Below are positions 47,472-55,860 of a stretch of 64,000 nucleotides of DNA, one piece after another. The position numbers and the translations under genes were made by a program. The first letter of the stretch is position 1, and each line of letters begins with the position of its first letter. The DNA lies in contig RFON01000005.1 in NCBI GenBank assembly GCA_009926625.1, positions 28,117-92,116 on the forward strand. Direction: 5' to 3'. Source of the DNA: Planctomycetota bacterium (GTDB taxonomy: Bacteria; Planctomycetota; Phycisphaerae; Phycisphaerales; SM1A02). Under the pieces are notes generated by a model, which was not told the DNA's origin, ran no database searches, and worked only from the letters and a program-made list of their open reading frames with translations.

Positions 47472-48287
47472 TCATGGGCATGCCCCCCACGCACCGAGCA
47501 GGATGGTGAGATCACTGCCATCGACAACGCCGCTGTCGTCGATGTCTGCCGAACCCGAGGTGCCCCAACCACTGAGCAGGAAGGCGAGATCCTGTCCATC
47601 CACCTGTCCACTGGGTTGAAGGTCGGCAGGACATGGCGTGGGCAGCAGATTCGCAATGACCCATGCTTCTGCCGCCTCGTGTTCGATGAGAGGTCGTCCA
47701 TTGTTCATCACCAGCCAAACATGCTCGCTTGGCTGAACGGTTGGATCGGTCGACCAGAGCACAAGTTCAAGCAGGTAGATGCCATCGTCGGGGGCTGGAG
47801 AACCCGTCCCCGGCTGGAGCGTGAACGCGAGATGACGATGCCATCCTCCATCCGACTGGACGGCGAGCGAGAAACCAGGGATGGCTGTGGCGTCGGTCGT
47901 GATGCTCAGCGTGATGAACGAAATCTTGAGGCGTTCTCCAGCCAAGGGACCACCGGCATCCGTTGCCCCAAAGCCACTCCCGTTCCAGGCGAGCAGTGGG
48001 GCTCCCACATCGAACCCGATGCGGTATCCAACCGTGAAGGTGCCTGGCAGCGCCTCGAATCCCGGATTCGATGTGAACCCGCTGATGCCGGTATCCCCGA
48101 AGGAAGATCGGAACACACGCGTCTGAGGACCAACACCGCCTGAGGAGATGGTGTGCGTCGTCAGCACGGCGTCGGTACTGACCCGAAGACCAATGTCACC
48201 GTCATGGCCTTGTGCGAGGCAACTGGAGCTCACCCAAGCAATGCCGAGCGCGAGTGAACGGTAGATATGGATGCAAGATGGTTTCAT
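47472..48287 (-). CDS. Exported protein with C-terminal GC-type dockerin
   Basis: The 271-residue protein has a signal peptide ending SCLAQG (about 25), a beta-rich body (about 28-190) paralogous to the PEP-CTERM protein downstream, and a C-terminal dockerin with two calcium-loop repeats: CPADLQPSGQVDGQDL and DIDDSGVVDGSDL, each followed by a Gly-Trp-Gly element, the last being LLGAWGACP. The first Cys and last Cys bracket the domain and could form a disulfide. Its start overlaps the stop of the pseudopilin gene by four bases. Role unknown; a surface or matrix protein is likely. Confidence 0.87.
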   Translation of the reverse strand: MKPSCIHIYRSLALGIAWVSSSCLAQGHDGDIGLRVSTDAVLTTHTISSGGVGPQTRVFRSSFGDTGISGFTSNPGFEALPGTFTVGYRIGFDVGAPLLAWNGSGFGATDAGGPLAGERLKISFITLSITTDATAIPGFSLAVQSDGGWHRHLAFTLQPGTGSPAPDDGIYLLELVLWSTDPTVQPSEHVWLVMNNGRPLIEHEAAEAWVIANLLPTPCPADLQPSGQVDGQDLAFLLSGWGTSGSADIDDSGVVDGSDLTILLGAWGACP

Positions 48288-49051
48288 TGGAGTTGGGGAT
48301 CGAATCGGTTGCGTTCACAGTTCGACCACAGGTCATCGAACTCATGTGTTCGAGAGTGCCCATCGAGGAATGCGTAGTTGGACAACGATGCCCTTGCCGG
48401 CCTCTGTCGGTCCATTGCAGTAATGGCAACTTGGGTTGCAGCAATTGTGGGCACCTGCTCATCCGACACTTCGCACCATGTTTCAACATGGGGGTGATCT
48501 GCCAAGGCGAAGTCGCCCTCCTCCGTCATCAGGAGGAAGCACACCATTTCCGCGGGGCGCTGGATCTCGCCGAGTCGATCACTGCCAGCACCCGGTCCCT
48601 CGATTGCCGCCAGAGGCGAGTAGTTGCGGGAGAGGTGATTGTTCATGCCGTAGCTCGTGATGCGGACTGGCCCGAGCGCTGGATCCGCCGTACCGCCTTG
48701 ATCCGCGGGCCACCTGCTCGATTGATCGAGCGGGCTGCGCAGTGCCACTGGATGGTCCAGAAACGGTCGGAGGGTGGTCACGAACGATGCATTGGGACTG
48801 CCCATGCCGCCGTGCGGCAACCCCACATCGACAAAGTGATCTTTGTGGGCGTTCATGTAGCCGGTATGAGCCACCGACAGCGAGCGGAGTGTTGCCAAGT
48901 CGTTGGCGGTTCGCGATTGCCGCTGCACGCCCGCGAGCGCAGGGATGAGAAGTCCGACAAGTACGACGATCACGCCAACAACAACCAACATCTCCACCAG
49001 AGTGAAGGCGCGTTGGGACAAGGCAGAAGTTGTCACGGACCGCATTGACAT
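48284..49051 (-). CDS. Type II/IV secretion pseudopilin-like protein
   Basis: The 255-residue protein starts with a short leader and the prepilin methylation motif: RAFTLVEMLVVVGVIVVLVG (about 14-33), with cleavage expected before Phe and Glu at +5. The C-terminal domain ends with NYAFLDGHSRTHEF, the Asp-Gly element of the planctomycete pseudopilin type with a C-terminal DG motif (H-X9-DG). Such pseudopilins are numerous in planctomycetes and are thought to act in secretion. Overlap with the dockerin protein gene (ATGA) implies co-expression, and it may help export its two neighbours. Confidence 0.88.
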   Translation of the reverse strand: MSMRSVTTSALSQRAFTLVEMLVVVGVIVVLVGLLIPALAGVQRQSRTANDLATLRSLSVAHTGYMNAHKDHFVDVGLPHGGMGSPNASFVTTLRPFLDHPVALRSPLDQSSRWPADQGGTADPALGPVRITSYGMNNHLSRNYSPLAAIEGPGAGSDRLGEIQRPAEMVCFLLMTEEGDFALADHPHVETWCEVSDEQVPTIAATQVAITAMDRQRPARASLSNYAFLDGHSRTHEFDDLWSNCERNRFDPQLQ

Positions 49052-49155
49052 GGTGACTGCTCAGAAGATGAATCCACCACCACTTGGAGACTCTTTGAGG
49101 AGCCCGTGCAGTGGACAGGGACCGCGCCGTGTGAACGAGCGCGGTGGATCTTTGA

Positions 49156-49608
49156 TCAGACGCCCAGCGGCGGAGGTCGAGCCCAAGTTCCCTGAGGGCT
49201 CGGGACAGAAGCAGTGGAGACGCGAATCGCCACGCAGGCCCGATGCGCGAAGCTCACTTGATCCAGAGAAAATTCTGCATTCGCCAGTATCGAAGCGACA
49301 GCGAGCAATGAGCAGGTGCCGCAACCCGAGTCCGAGTCCGAGTCGGACGGCTCGGGCCGCTCATCGGAAGCGTGCCGTTGATCCTCACCGCTCTCGCGGG
49401 AGTGTTCTGAACGCGAGCCAGAATGTCCGTCATGACTGCAGCAGGATGAGTGACCTCCGCACGGATCCACAAACCGGTCGGACGCACAACATGACCTTCC
49501 ATTGCCCTGCACTGTCTGCCCGTGTGCCAAGTGCACGTGCATCGCCCTCCAACCACTGACCCCAAGGGTCAGGAGGAGGACCGTCAGGATGGCTCCAAGG
49601 CGCTGCAT
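49156..49608 (-). CDS. Small exported Cys/His-rich protein, DUF2946-like
   Basis: The 150-residue product has a hydrophobic N-terminus (about 5-20), a central segment with many Cys, His, Ser and Asp (for example CCASDRF, CGGHSSCCSHDGHSG), a CGTC pair near 97, and a C-terminus ending in RPPPLGV. The arrangement of signal, Cys-x-x-Cys and Pro-rich end recalls DUF2946 proteins often found with metal-resistance genes, but no partner gene is seen here. Metal binding is an inference from composition. A 104-base gap separates it from the pseudopilin gene. Confidence 0.65.
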   Translation of the reverse strand: MQRLGAILTVLLLTLGVSGWRAMHVHLAHGQTVQGNGRSCCASDRFVDPCGGHSSCCSHDGHSGSRSEHSRESGEDQRHASDERPEPSDSDSDSGCGTCSLLAVASILANAEFSLDQVSFAHRACVAIRVSTASVPSPQGTWARPPPLGV

Positions 49609-49630
49609 GAGCCATCACGATAGCCAGAGA

Positions 49631-49690
49631 AGTCTGCGTGGCAAACGCAGGCGGCAAGAAAAATGGAACTTTGTTTGCAAGCCGCAGACT
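49631..49690. promoter_or_regulatory. Imperfect long inverted repeat upstream of the Cys/His-rich gene
   Basis: AGTCTGCG (49631-49638) plus GCAAAC (49641-49646) is mirrored by GTTTGC (49673-49678) plus CGCAGACT (49683-49690), giving 14 paired bases over two blocks with short bulges and a 26-base A/T-richer centre. It starts 23 bases before the ATG of the minus-strand gene, so it would lie in the 5' untranslated region or promoter. It may be an operator or a leader hairpin; no known motif is recognised. Confidence 0.45.
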
Positions 49691-49850
49691 CTTGCCACGG
49701 GACGGGCGTTCCGGAAAAATGGTGCAGGCTGCGATGGGACACGGACAAAGGACCAGGGCGCCGAGGTGGACGCGGCCGAGTCCATAACACTTTGCATTCG
49801 ATTCGGCCCAGGTTTCGGTCGGCGAAACCACCCGCCTCGGAGGGAGCGGA

Positions 49851-50978
49851 TCACGGGGGTGTTTGCAACGCGTCGATGCGCGAGCGCACCGCCTCCTCGT
49901 CCCACGGATCGATGATCGTCAGGGCGCGATCAAGCGTCGCGCGTGCCGCGGTGACCTGTCCATTTCGCAGTTGAACATCCGCCAGCGATGCGTATGCCAA
50001 GCCCTCACGCTGCTTCGACAGCGAGATCGCCTTCAGGGCTGCCATGGTGGCGCGCTGGAAGTCGGGCTTTTCGAACAGCTTCGAGACGAGCATCGTCGAA
50101 AGTTCCGCGCACGTTTCCCAATCGGTGGAGTGACGCAGAATCGTGTCGGCTGCCGCAAACGAATCATCCGTTCGACCGGCTTGCTGCAGTGCACTGATGA
50201 CGAGCAGCCTGCCTTCACGGGCGATCGATGGGTTCTTGTCGGCGGACATCTCACGGCAGATGTCGAGCAGGGTGTCCCATTCGCGTCGGTCGATCGCCAC
50301 TTGCGTGCGTTCAGCAAATGCGGCGCTCCGCTGCAGGGCGGCTGCTCGCTCCTCGTGCATCGCGCGTCGCCCCTCGGGTGACCAGCGTCCGCTCAGCACC
50401 GCCTCCACCACCGCACCAGCCTCGCGCGGATCACCGATCCAGGCGATGGTCCCTTTGTGAACGATGAAACACGCGGGCACATTCGTCTGCCAGGAAGGCT
50501 TCATCCAATCGTTCCACGCACTTCGGTCCTGGTCGCAGCCGATCACGATGTCAACGCGGTCCTTGAAGCGAGGTGTTTCCAGGAGCGGCGCCACCGTGTC
50601 GACGGGTTCGCATGCGATGGCGACCACCTCGACACCGCTCGCGCGGTTCCGTTGTGCGACCTTCGCGAGTCGGGGGAGACTGTCCCGCGCTGGGGTCACT
50701 GCCGGCGACCAGAACAGCACAATCCATGTCTTGGCGCTGTCGGAAAAATCCGGCTGCTGGCCGTGGATCCAGACGGCGACATCCGACTTCGGTGCTGGAG
50801 ACCCAACCGTCAGCGGCGGACGCGCCGCGCTCATGCCGGAAGGTGCTGGCGGCGGAGAGGGCTCCGCCTGAGGCGCGGCGCTCGGCGGCGCTGGTTCGGT
50901 TTGCTGTGCACCGCTCGCGCAGCCTGATGCGCCAACGGCCAGCAAGGCGCTAACCGAGAACGAGAGAAGCGCTCTCAT
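49851..50978 (-). CDS. Thioredoxin-fold lipoprotein without CxxC, with TPR-like C-terminus
   Basis: The 375-residue product has a lipoprotein signal ending ASGC (Cys near 20), a Pro/Ala-rich linker to about 60, and a thioredoxin-like domain similar to TlpA/redoxin proteins (WIVLFWSPAVTPARDSLPRLAKVAQ, NVPACFIVHKGTIAWIGDP). Where the CxxC should be, it reads SPAVTPA, so classical thiol-disulfide exchange is not possible. The remaining 170 residues are helical with TPR-like repeats, ending LADVQLRNGQVTAARATLDRAL. It overlaps the adenine deaminase stop by four bases. A scaffold or chaperone role is possible. Confidence 0.8.
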   Translation of the reverse strand: MRALLSFSVSALLAVGASGCASGAQQTEPAPPSAAPQAEPSPPPAPSGMSAARPPLTVGSPAPKSDVAVWIHGQQPDFSDSAKTWIVLFWSPAVTPARDSLPRLAKVAQRNRASGVEVVAIACEPVDTVAPLLETPRFKDRVDIVIGCDQDRSAWNDWMKPSWQTNVPACFIVHKGTIAWIGDPREAGAVVEAVLSGRWSPEGRRAMHEERAAALQRSAAFAERTQVAIDRREWDTLLDICREMSADKNPSIAREGRLLVISALQQAGRTDDSFAAADTILRHSTDWETCAELSTMLVSKLFEKPDFQRATMAALKAISLSKQREGLAYASLADVQLRNGQVTAARATLDRALTIIDPWDEEAVRSRIDALQTPP

Positions 50979-52750
50979 GAGGTCACTCCATCTTGGAGGG
51001 GCACCACAGTGAAAGCATCAACATCGATGATGCCGCGATCCGAAACCTTCAGGTGCGGGATCACCGACAACGGCAGGAATGACAGTTGCATGAAAGGGTC
51101 TTCGAGGCTGCCTCCGAGAGAGCGATACGCGGCGTCGATGGCGTGCTGTGCAGCCGCGACTTCGCTCACCGAGCGGTCGGAGAGGAGTCCCGCAATCGGC
51201 AGGGGGAGTTCCGCAAGGATGCGTCCACCCTCCGCCACGCACTGTCCGCCGCCGATCTCCGCAAGCCGCCGCACGGCAAGCAACATGTCAGTTGGGTCGA
51301 CGCCAGCCACGCTGAGATTGTGCGCATCATGTCCAACGGTGCTCGCGATCGCGCCACGGCGCAGACCAAATCCACGCACGAGCCCGCAGCCGATGCCGCC
51401 AGCGCCGCCGTGTCGTTCGATCGATGCCAGGAGAAGCAAGTCGCGCGCTGGGTCCGCACACACGCGCCCTCCGACGACGCATGGCTTCTCCCGCAGGTGC
51501 TCCGTCACGATTTGTCCTGGGATGACGCCCACCACGCGCGCTGGTTTCGACGGGTCTCCGTGCGGCGTGAATGCGGCAGCATTCAACGAAGCAGGCAGAT
51601 GAACCGTCGATCGGAGAAACGGGGGAACGACCGCAGACTGATGCTCCGAGATGCAAGCGCCATCACGCGCCACCTCAATCCCCGCAATCAACATTCGGTC
51701 GACCTTCATCGATGCCCATCCTTCGTGCCCGAGCCGAACAAGCGCGATGTCTGCAGCCAAGCCCGGAGCGATGGCGCCCCAATCGCGCAGCCCGAAGTGC
51801 TCCGCCACATGCAGCGATGCCATCGCGACGGCTGTCGGCCCATCGAATCCAGCCTGCGCAGCTCGCCGAATCACCCGATCAAGATGTCCGTCCTCGAACC
51901 CGTGGCACGCATGCACATCGTCCGTGCAGAAACAGAAGCGATGCGCATTCGCTGGCGTCACGGCTGGAAGCAGATCGCGGAGATTTCGGGCCGCGCTTCC
52001 CTCGCGAATGAAAATGCGCTGACCGGACTCCAGCTTTTCGATTGCCTCCTCGGCGCGGAAGCATTCGTGATCGCTCGATGGACCCGCGGCGATGTACGCC
52101 TGCAGCCGCTGTCCAGTCAGCGCTGGCGCATGCCCGTCGACCCGTCCGCGTCGCGCCAACCCAAGGGCACTCTTCGACAGCAGATCGGGGCTGCCTGCAA
52201 TCGCCCCAGGAAAGTTCATCAACTCCGCAAGCGCGACGACACGCGGATCGTCGAAGAGCGGACCAAGGTCCTCCGACGACAGCACGGCGTTGCCCGTTTC
52301 CAGTCCACTTGCGGGAACACAACTTGACGCAGTGAACCAGATGTGCATCGCGGCGCGAGTGGCATCCTCCATCATCCAGCGGATGCCGGGAATCCCGCAG
52401 ACATTGGCAATCTCGTGCGGATCCGCCACGATCCCCGCGGTCCCGTGCGGCAGCATCATCCGTGCGCATGTGGACGGCGGAAGCATGGTGCTCTCGATGT
52501 GCATGTGCGCATCAAGCAGCCCAGGCATGACCACCATGCCGCCCGCATCGATGCGGCGCACCGCCTTCACCGAGATCGTTGGATCGAGAACAGCCGCAAT
52601 CCGTCCGCCGTGGATCACGACGGTCGCAGCACGCATTCGCCGCGAATGCACATCAACGATCAGCCCCGAATCAATGACGGTGTCTGCAATCGCTTCGCCC
52701 CGCGCAACTGCAATGAACGATGGATCCGTCCGAAGGATCATGGACGGCAT
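50975..52750 (-). CDS. ade: Adenine deaminase
   Basis: This amidohydrolase converts adenine to hypoxanthine. The 591-residue protein is the usual length of the Ade family. Metal-binding and catalytic features are GLLDAHMHIESTML near residue 80, DPHEIANVCG, CFCTDDVHACHG near 280, and SVGHDAHNLSVAG (here STVGHDAHNLSVAG) near 450. The ATG at 52750 lies 10 bases after the upstream gene's stop and is preferred to an in-frame start 54 bases earlier that would overlap it. It precedes the thioredoxin-fold lipoprotein with a four-base overlap; the combination has no obvious functional logic. Confidence 0.95.
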   Translation of the reverse strand: MPSMILRTDPSFIAVARGEAIADTVIDSGLIVDVHSRRMRAATVVIHGGRIAAVLDPTISVKAVRRIDAGGMVVMPGLLDAHMHIESTMLPPSTCARMMLPHGTAGIVADPHEIANVCGIPGIRWMMEDATRAAMHIWFTASSCVPASGLETGNAVLSSEDLGPLFDDPRVVALAELMNFPGAIAGSPDLLSKSALGLARRGRVDGHAPALTGQRLQAYIAAGPSSDHECFRAEEAIEKLESGQRIFIREGSAARNLRDLLPAVTPANAHRFCFCTDDVHACHGFEDGHLDRVIRRAAQAGFDGPTAVAMASLHVAEHFGLRDWGAIAPGLAADIALVRLGHEGWASMKVDRMLIAGIEVARDGACISEHQSAVVPPFLRSTVHLPASLNAAAFTPHGDPSKPARVVGVIPGQIVTEHLREKPCVVGGRVCADPARDLLLLASIERHGGAGGIGCGLVRGFGLRRGAIASTVGHDAHNLSVAGVDPTDMLLAVRRLAEIGGGQCVAEGGRILAELPLPIAGLLSDRSVSEVAAAQHAIDAAYRSLGGSLEDPFMQLSFLPLSVIPHLKVSDRGIIDVDAFTVVPLQDGVTS

Positions 52751-52760
52751 TCTTGCGCGG

Positions 52761-53510
52761 TCAATTCGGCGCGGGCGGCGGCGTGCCGCCCCCCTTGCCG
52801 CCAAATGCCGTTTCGCGAGGCGTCTTGCCTTGAACGACCCGCGCTTGGCCCGTTGCCATTGCTTGATCGATGAAGTCCTGAACCATCGCGTCCGCCTGCG
52901 AAGCTCCCGACTGCTTCACCGCCTGTCGGTAAACCTCGGTGATCGCCCATGCTTCGCAGTTCCACGGCACGCTGTTGGCCGTATTCCGCATGGCAGCCAC
53001 GAAGAGCCGCGCGTTTTCGAGATACTGCGACTTATCCCGCACGAGCGCTCCGTTGGGCTCGTACACACCGCGGAAGCAGTACCAAGTGCAGTTCGGCGTG
53101 CCGCCATCTTCGGGGGCTCGAACAATCCGTCCAGCGACAGCAATCAAAAATCGATCGCGGGCAGGGAGGTAGTCGTACGCAATTCCATCGATCGTTTCGG
53201 TCAACTTGACGCGGTTGCCGCCGCCATCGGTTTCATCGAGCGACTGGGACCGCAGTCGAAACGCTTGCAACAGCAACTCTTCGCCGGCCGAATTGTTCGG
53301 CAGTTTGCCTGTCTCGCCGTCTACTGCAACGATGCCGCTCTTCGCACTTGCCACCTGGGTGGTGACGAGCGATGGTGCCGCTGCGCCAGGAATCGTGCCT
53401 CCTGTATTGGCGCAACCAACCGCGCCCCAAAGTGCGGTCCACAGTGCTGCGCCCACAATGTGCGTCATGATGAACGCCGTGCGGCGCCGTCCCATGCTTC
53501 GTTCACCCAT
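52761..53510 (-). CDS. Putative lipoprotein of unknown function
   Basis: The 249-residue protein has a lipoprotein signal ending GAVGC (Cys near 33), a middle region with TIDGIAYDYLPARDRFLIAVAGRIV, a Cys pair in CTWYCFRGVYEP, and SVPWNCEAWAITEVYRQAVKQSG. I do not recognise a family. The C-terminus is Gly/Pro-rich. It is the first gene of a minus-strand group continuing into ade, and its 130-base upstream region is shared with the tRNA gene. Confidence 0.75.
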   Translation of the reverse strand: MGERSMGRRRTAFIMTHIVGAALWTALWGAVGCANTGGTIPGAAAPSLVTTQVASAKSGIVAVDGETGKLPNNSAGEELLLQAFRLRSQSLDETDGGGNRVKLTETIDGIAYDYLPARDRFLIAVAGRIVRAPEDGGTPNCTWYCFRGVYEPNGALVRDKSQYLENARLFVAAMRNTANSVPWNCEAWAITEVYRQAVKQSGASQADAMVQDFIDQAMATGQARVVQGKTPRETAFGGKGGGTPPPAPN

Positions 53511-53564
53511 GTTGCTACTGTAACGCAGGAGGGGACAACCGTATTGCCTTGCTCAACCTGCATG

Positions 53565-53583
53565 GGGGTCGTGGGACGACCCC
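53565..53583. other. Perfect GC-rich hairpin between a lipoprotein gene and tRNA-Arg
   Basis: GGGGTCGT (53565-53572) pairs with ACGACCCC (53576-53583) around a GGG loop. No T run follows on either strand, so it is not a simple terminator. It sits in the intergenic region that must contain the tRNA promoter and the divergent lipoprotein promoter. Confidence 0.55.
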
Positions 53584-53640
53584 GCCACTTCGGCGAATAG
53601 ACTCTCTGGCGCGGCGTTCTGTGCCGCCGCTCGATAAGGA

Positions 53641-53714
<74 letters not shown>

Positions 53715-53741
53715 TTTCCAAGCCCTGAAGTCGAGGGCGTG

Positions 53742-54257
53742 CTACTTGGCAGAACTGCCGACGACAGTCACGAGCAACTCACGGCGATCCGCGGGCTTCT
53801 CCATCTCCCAAGGACGAACAAGCACGAACAGCACCCGTGTCGAGCCTGCCGTGCTCGCGGTGAAGTCAAAGACATCGAGCACCGGTCCGCCAGGCATTCC
53901 GTTGGCTTGCGGCTCCGCTCGCCCCTTGCCACTCGCGACATCGAAGTTCGCCTTCAGCATTGGCGCGAACGACCGCGAATCCTTCGCCAACTGCCATTCG
54001 TATCCCGTCCCGCTGCTGCGCTTCAGTTCGACGCGAACGGTGTCGCCGATGTTCACGGTCATCGAGGATGTTTCGTCGAGAAGCACCTCATCGACCGGCC
54101 CCTTCGGTTCGCTCGGCGCAATCGCTTCACGAATGCGGCAGATCATCTTCCGCTGCGGCAGCACTGGCGTTCCGCCCGTCACCGTTTTCGGCTGGTCTTG
54201 GCAGGAGATGCAGGCCGTTGAAAGGCAGACCACGATGATCGATCGAAGAACATGCAT
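53742..54257 (-). CDS. Chagasin-like cysteine protease inhibitor (I42 family), lipoprotein
   Basis: The 171-residue protein has a lipoprotein signal ending CISC (about 19) and a chagasin-type domain. The three inhibitory loop signatures are recognisable: SSGTGYEWQL (the NPTTGY-like loop), NGMPGGPVLDVF (Gly-rich loop) and FVLVRPWE (RPW loop). I42 inhibitors block papain-family peptidases. In bacteria they may protect against external or own proteases. It is convergent with the tRNA gene, 27 bases away. The protein being lipid-anchored suggests a periplasmic or surface location. Confidence 0.85.
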   Translation of the reverse strand: MHVLRSIIVVCLSTACISCQDQPKTVTGGTPVLPQRKMICRIREAIAPSEPKGPVDEVLLDETSSMTVNIGDTVRVELKRSSGTGYEWQLAKDSRSFAPMLKANFDVASGKGRAEPQANGMPGGPVLDVFDFTASTAGSTRVLFVLVRPWEMEKPADRRELLVTVVGSSAK

Positions 54258-54304
54258 GGTGGGGAAGGGTAGCGCATGGTGTCGGCAACGGGTACCGTTT
54301 CACC

Positions 54305-55828
54305 GTGACGATTGAAGCGGTCCACGCCGCGCAAGACTGGTGGACGCCTCGGCGGATCTTCTGGATCGCCACTCTTGGTGCCTACTTCGGATGGTGTTTC
54401 GCAACACTGGCGCTTCAGGGGAACTTGGCGCTGGACCATGTGGAAATGCTGATGTGGGGGCGCGGTTGGCAGCTCTCCTATTGGAAGCATCCACCGCTGC
54501 CCGCGTGGCTTGCGGAGGCGGTGTCGGTTGCCACGGGACGCGCGATTTGGCCGCAGTTTTTCATCGCCCCGGGCTTGGTCGCCGCCACCGCTTGGGTCGT
54601 CTGGCGTGCGGCGCTCGACTTGGTGGGGGAATGGCGTGCGCTGCTCGCAGCCCTTTCGCTGCAGGGTTGCGTCTATTACAACTACGAGAGCGATGTGCTG
54701 AACCACAACCTGATTCAGTTGCCGTTCATCGCAGCGCTGATCTGGGCGGGGTGGCGTGCGATCGGCGGATCCGCGCGGGCCTGGATCGCCTTCGGTGTCA
54801 TCTCAGCCATCGCGATCTACGGCAAGCACACTGCTGCGTTTTCTTCCATCGGTGTTGTGCTGTTCTCCTTGCTGTGGCGCGACTCACGGCGGCAATGGCT
54901 CTCCCGCGGACCATGGCTTGGGATCCTCGCGGGGACTCTCACCGTCCTGCCGCACCTCTGGGCGATGTGGCGCATCGGGTTCTCGCCCCTCCGCACGCCG
55001 ACGCTCGATCATGACGGGGGCTTCCATGCGAGCGTTGCCGCAGAGCCATGGTGGGGGCGCATCGCGTTTCCTGCAGAGTTCGTCGCCGCGCAGGCCCTCA
55101 TGCTGCTAGGCGTGTGGATCATGATGTTCTTGCTGTTCGCTCGGCCAGGCGAGCCGACCATCGAGCCTGCGCGTCCTCGATCGCAGATGCGCCATGCCGC
55201 GCTCTATTACGCGTGGTGCACCGCGTTTCCCGTGCTCCTCGCAGCAGTGCTCTCGGCGATCGTCAACCTGCACATGAACTCATTGTGGGGGATGGCATGG
55301 CTTCCGTTCGCTGGACTCGCCGTGCTGCTGTGGGTTGATCGCCCCATCGGCGCGAGTGGCCTTCGCGCATTTTGGATTGCGTGGTGCGTGCAGTCCATCG
55401 GCACGCTCGCTTTCGTGGCGGTCAAGATGGGTGCGGGGCCACACATCACTGGACGAGCAACCAGTGTCCTCTTTGACGGCGAGGGGCTCGCTGCACATGT
55501 GGGTGACCGCTGGAAGCAACGATGTCCGGATGCACCGCTGTCGCTGGTGATCGGACCGCACTTCGCGGCAGGGAGCGTCTGTGTGTACCACGAGAGTCAT
55601 CCAGAACTCATCATTGACGGTGTTCCAAGCAGGGCCCCGTGGATCGACCTGCGGCGCATTGCCATGGAGGGTGCGGCGCTCGTGTGGGAAGGGACGGACG
55701 AACCGCCATGGATCGATCAGTTCGGCGCGCGCGAGGCGATCGAGCGCTTCGACCTTCCGCTGCGCACCAGTGCCGCGGTGGCGCCGCGCAGGATGTCGAT
55801 GGCATTCATCGCGCCGCAGCCACCCTGA
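54305..55828 (+). CDS. Membrane glycosyltransferase, GT39/ArnT-like (PMT family)
   Basis: The 507-residue protein starts with a GTG at 54305 and has about ten hydrophobic helices. LDHVEMLMWGRGWQLSYWKHPPLPAWLAE near residue 45 is the family's first extracytoplasmic loop with its acidic residue and the following KHPPL motif, which recalls ArnT and related undecaprenyl-phosphate sugar-dependent transferases. The C-terminal 120 residues are soluble. It probably adds a sugar to a lipid or protein acceptor at the outer face of the membrane. It is divergent from the I42 inhibitor. Confidence 0.87.
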   Translation: MTIEAVHAAQDWWTPRRIFWIATLGAYFGWCFATLALQGNLALDHVEMLMWGRGWQLSYWKHPPLPAWLAEAVSVATGRAIWPQFFIAPGLVAATAWVVWRAALDLVGEWRALLAALSLQGCVYYNYESDVLNHNLIQLPFIAALIWAGWRAIGGSARAWIAFGVISAIAIYGKHTAAFSSIGVVLFSLLWRDSRRQWLSRGPWLGILAGTLTVLPHLWAMWRIGFSPLRTPTLDHDGGFHASVAAEPWWGRIAFPAEFVAAQALMLLGVWIMMFLLFARPGEPTIEPARPRSQMRHAALYYAWCTAFPVLLAAVLSAIVNLHMNSLWGMAWLPFAGLAVLLWVDRPIGASGLRAFWIAWCVQSIGTLAFVAVKMGAGPHITGRATSVLFDGEGLAAHVGDRWKQRCPDAPLSLVIGPHFAAGSVCVYHESHPELIIDGVPSRAPWIDLRRIAMEGAALVWEGTDEPPWIDQFGAREAIERFDLPLRTSAAVAPRRMSMAFIAPQPP

Positions 55829-55860
55829 CACCCTCGATCAGGCGCGATCGCTGCCCAACA

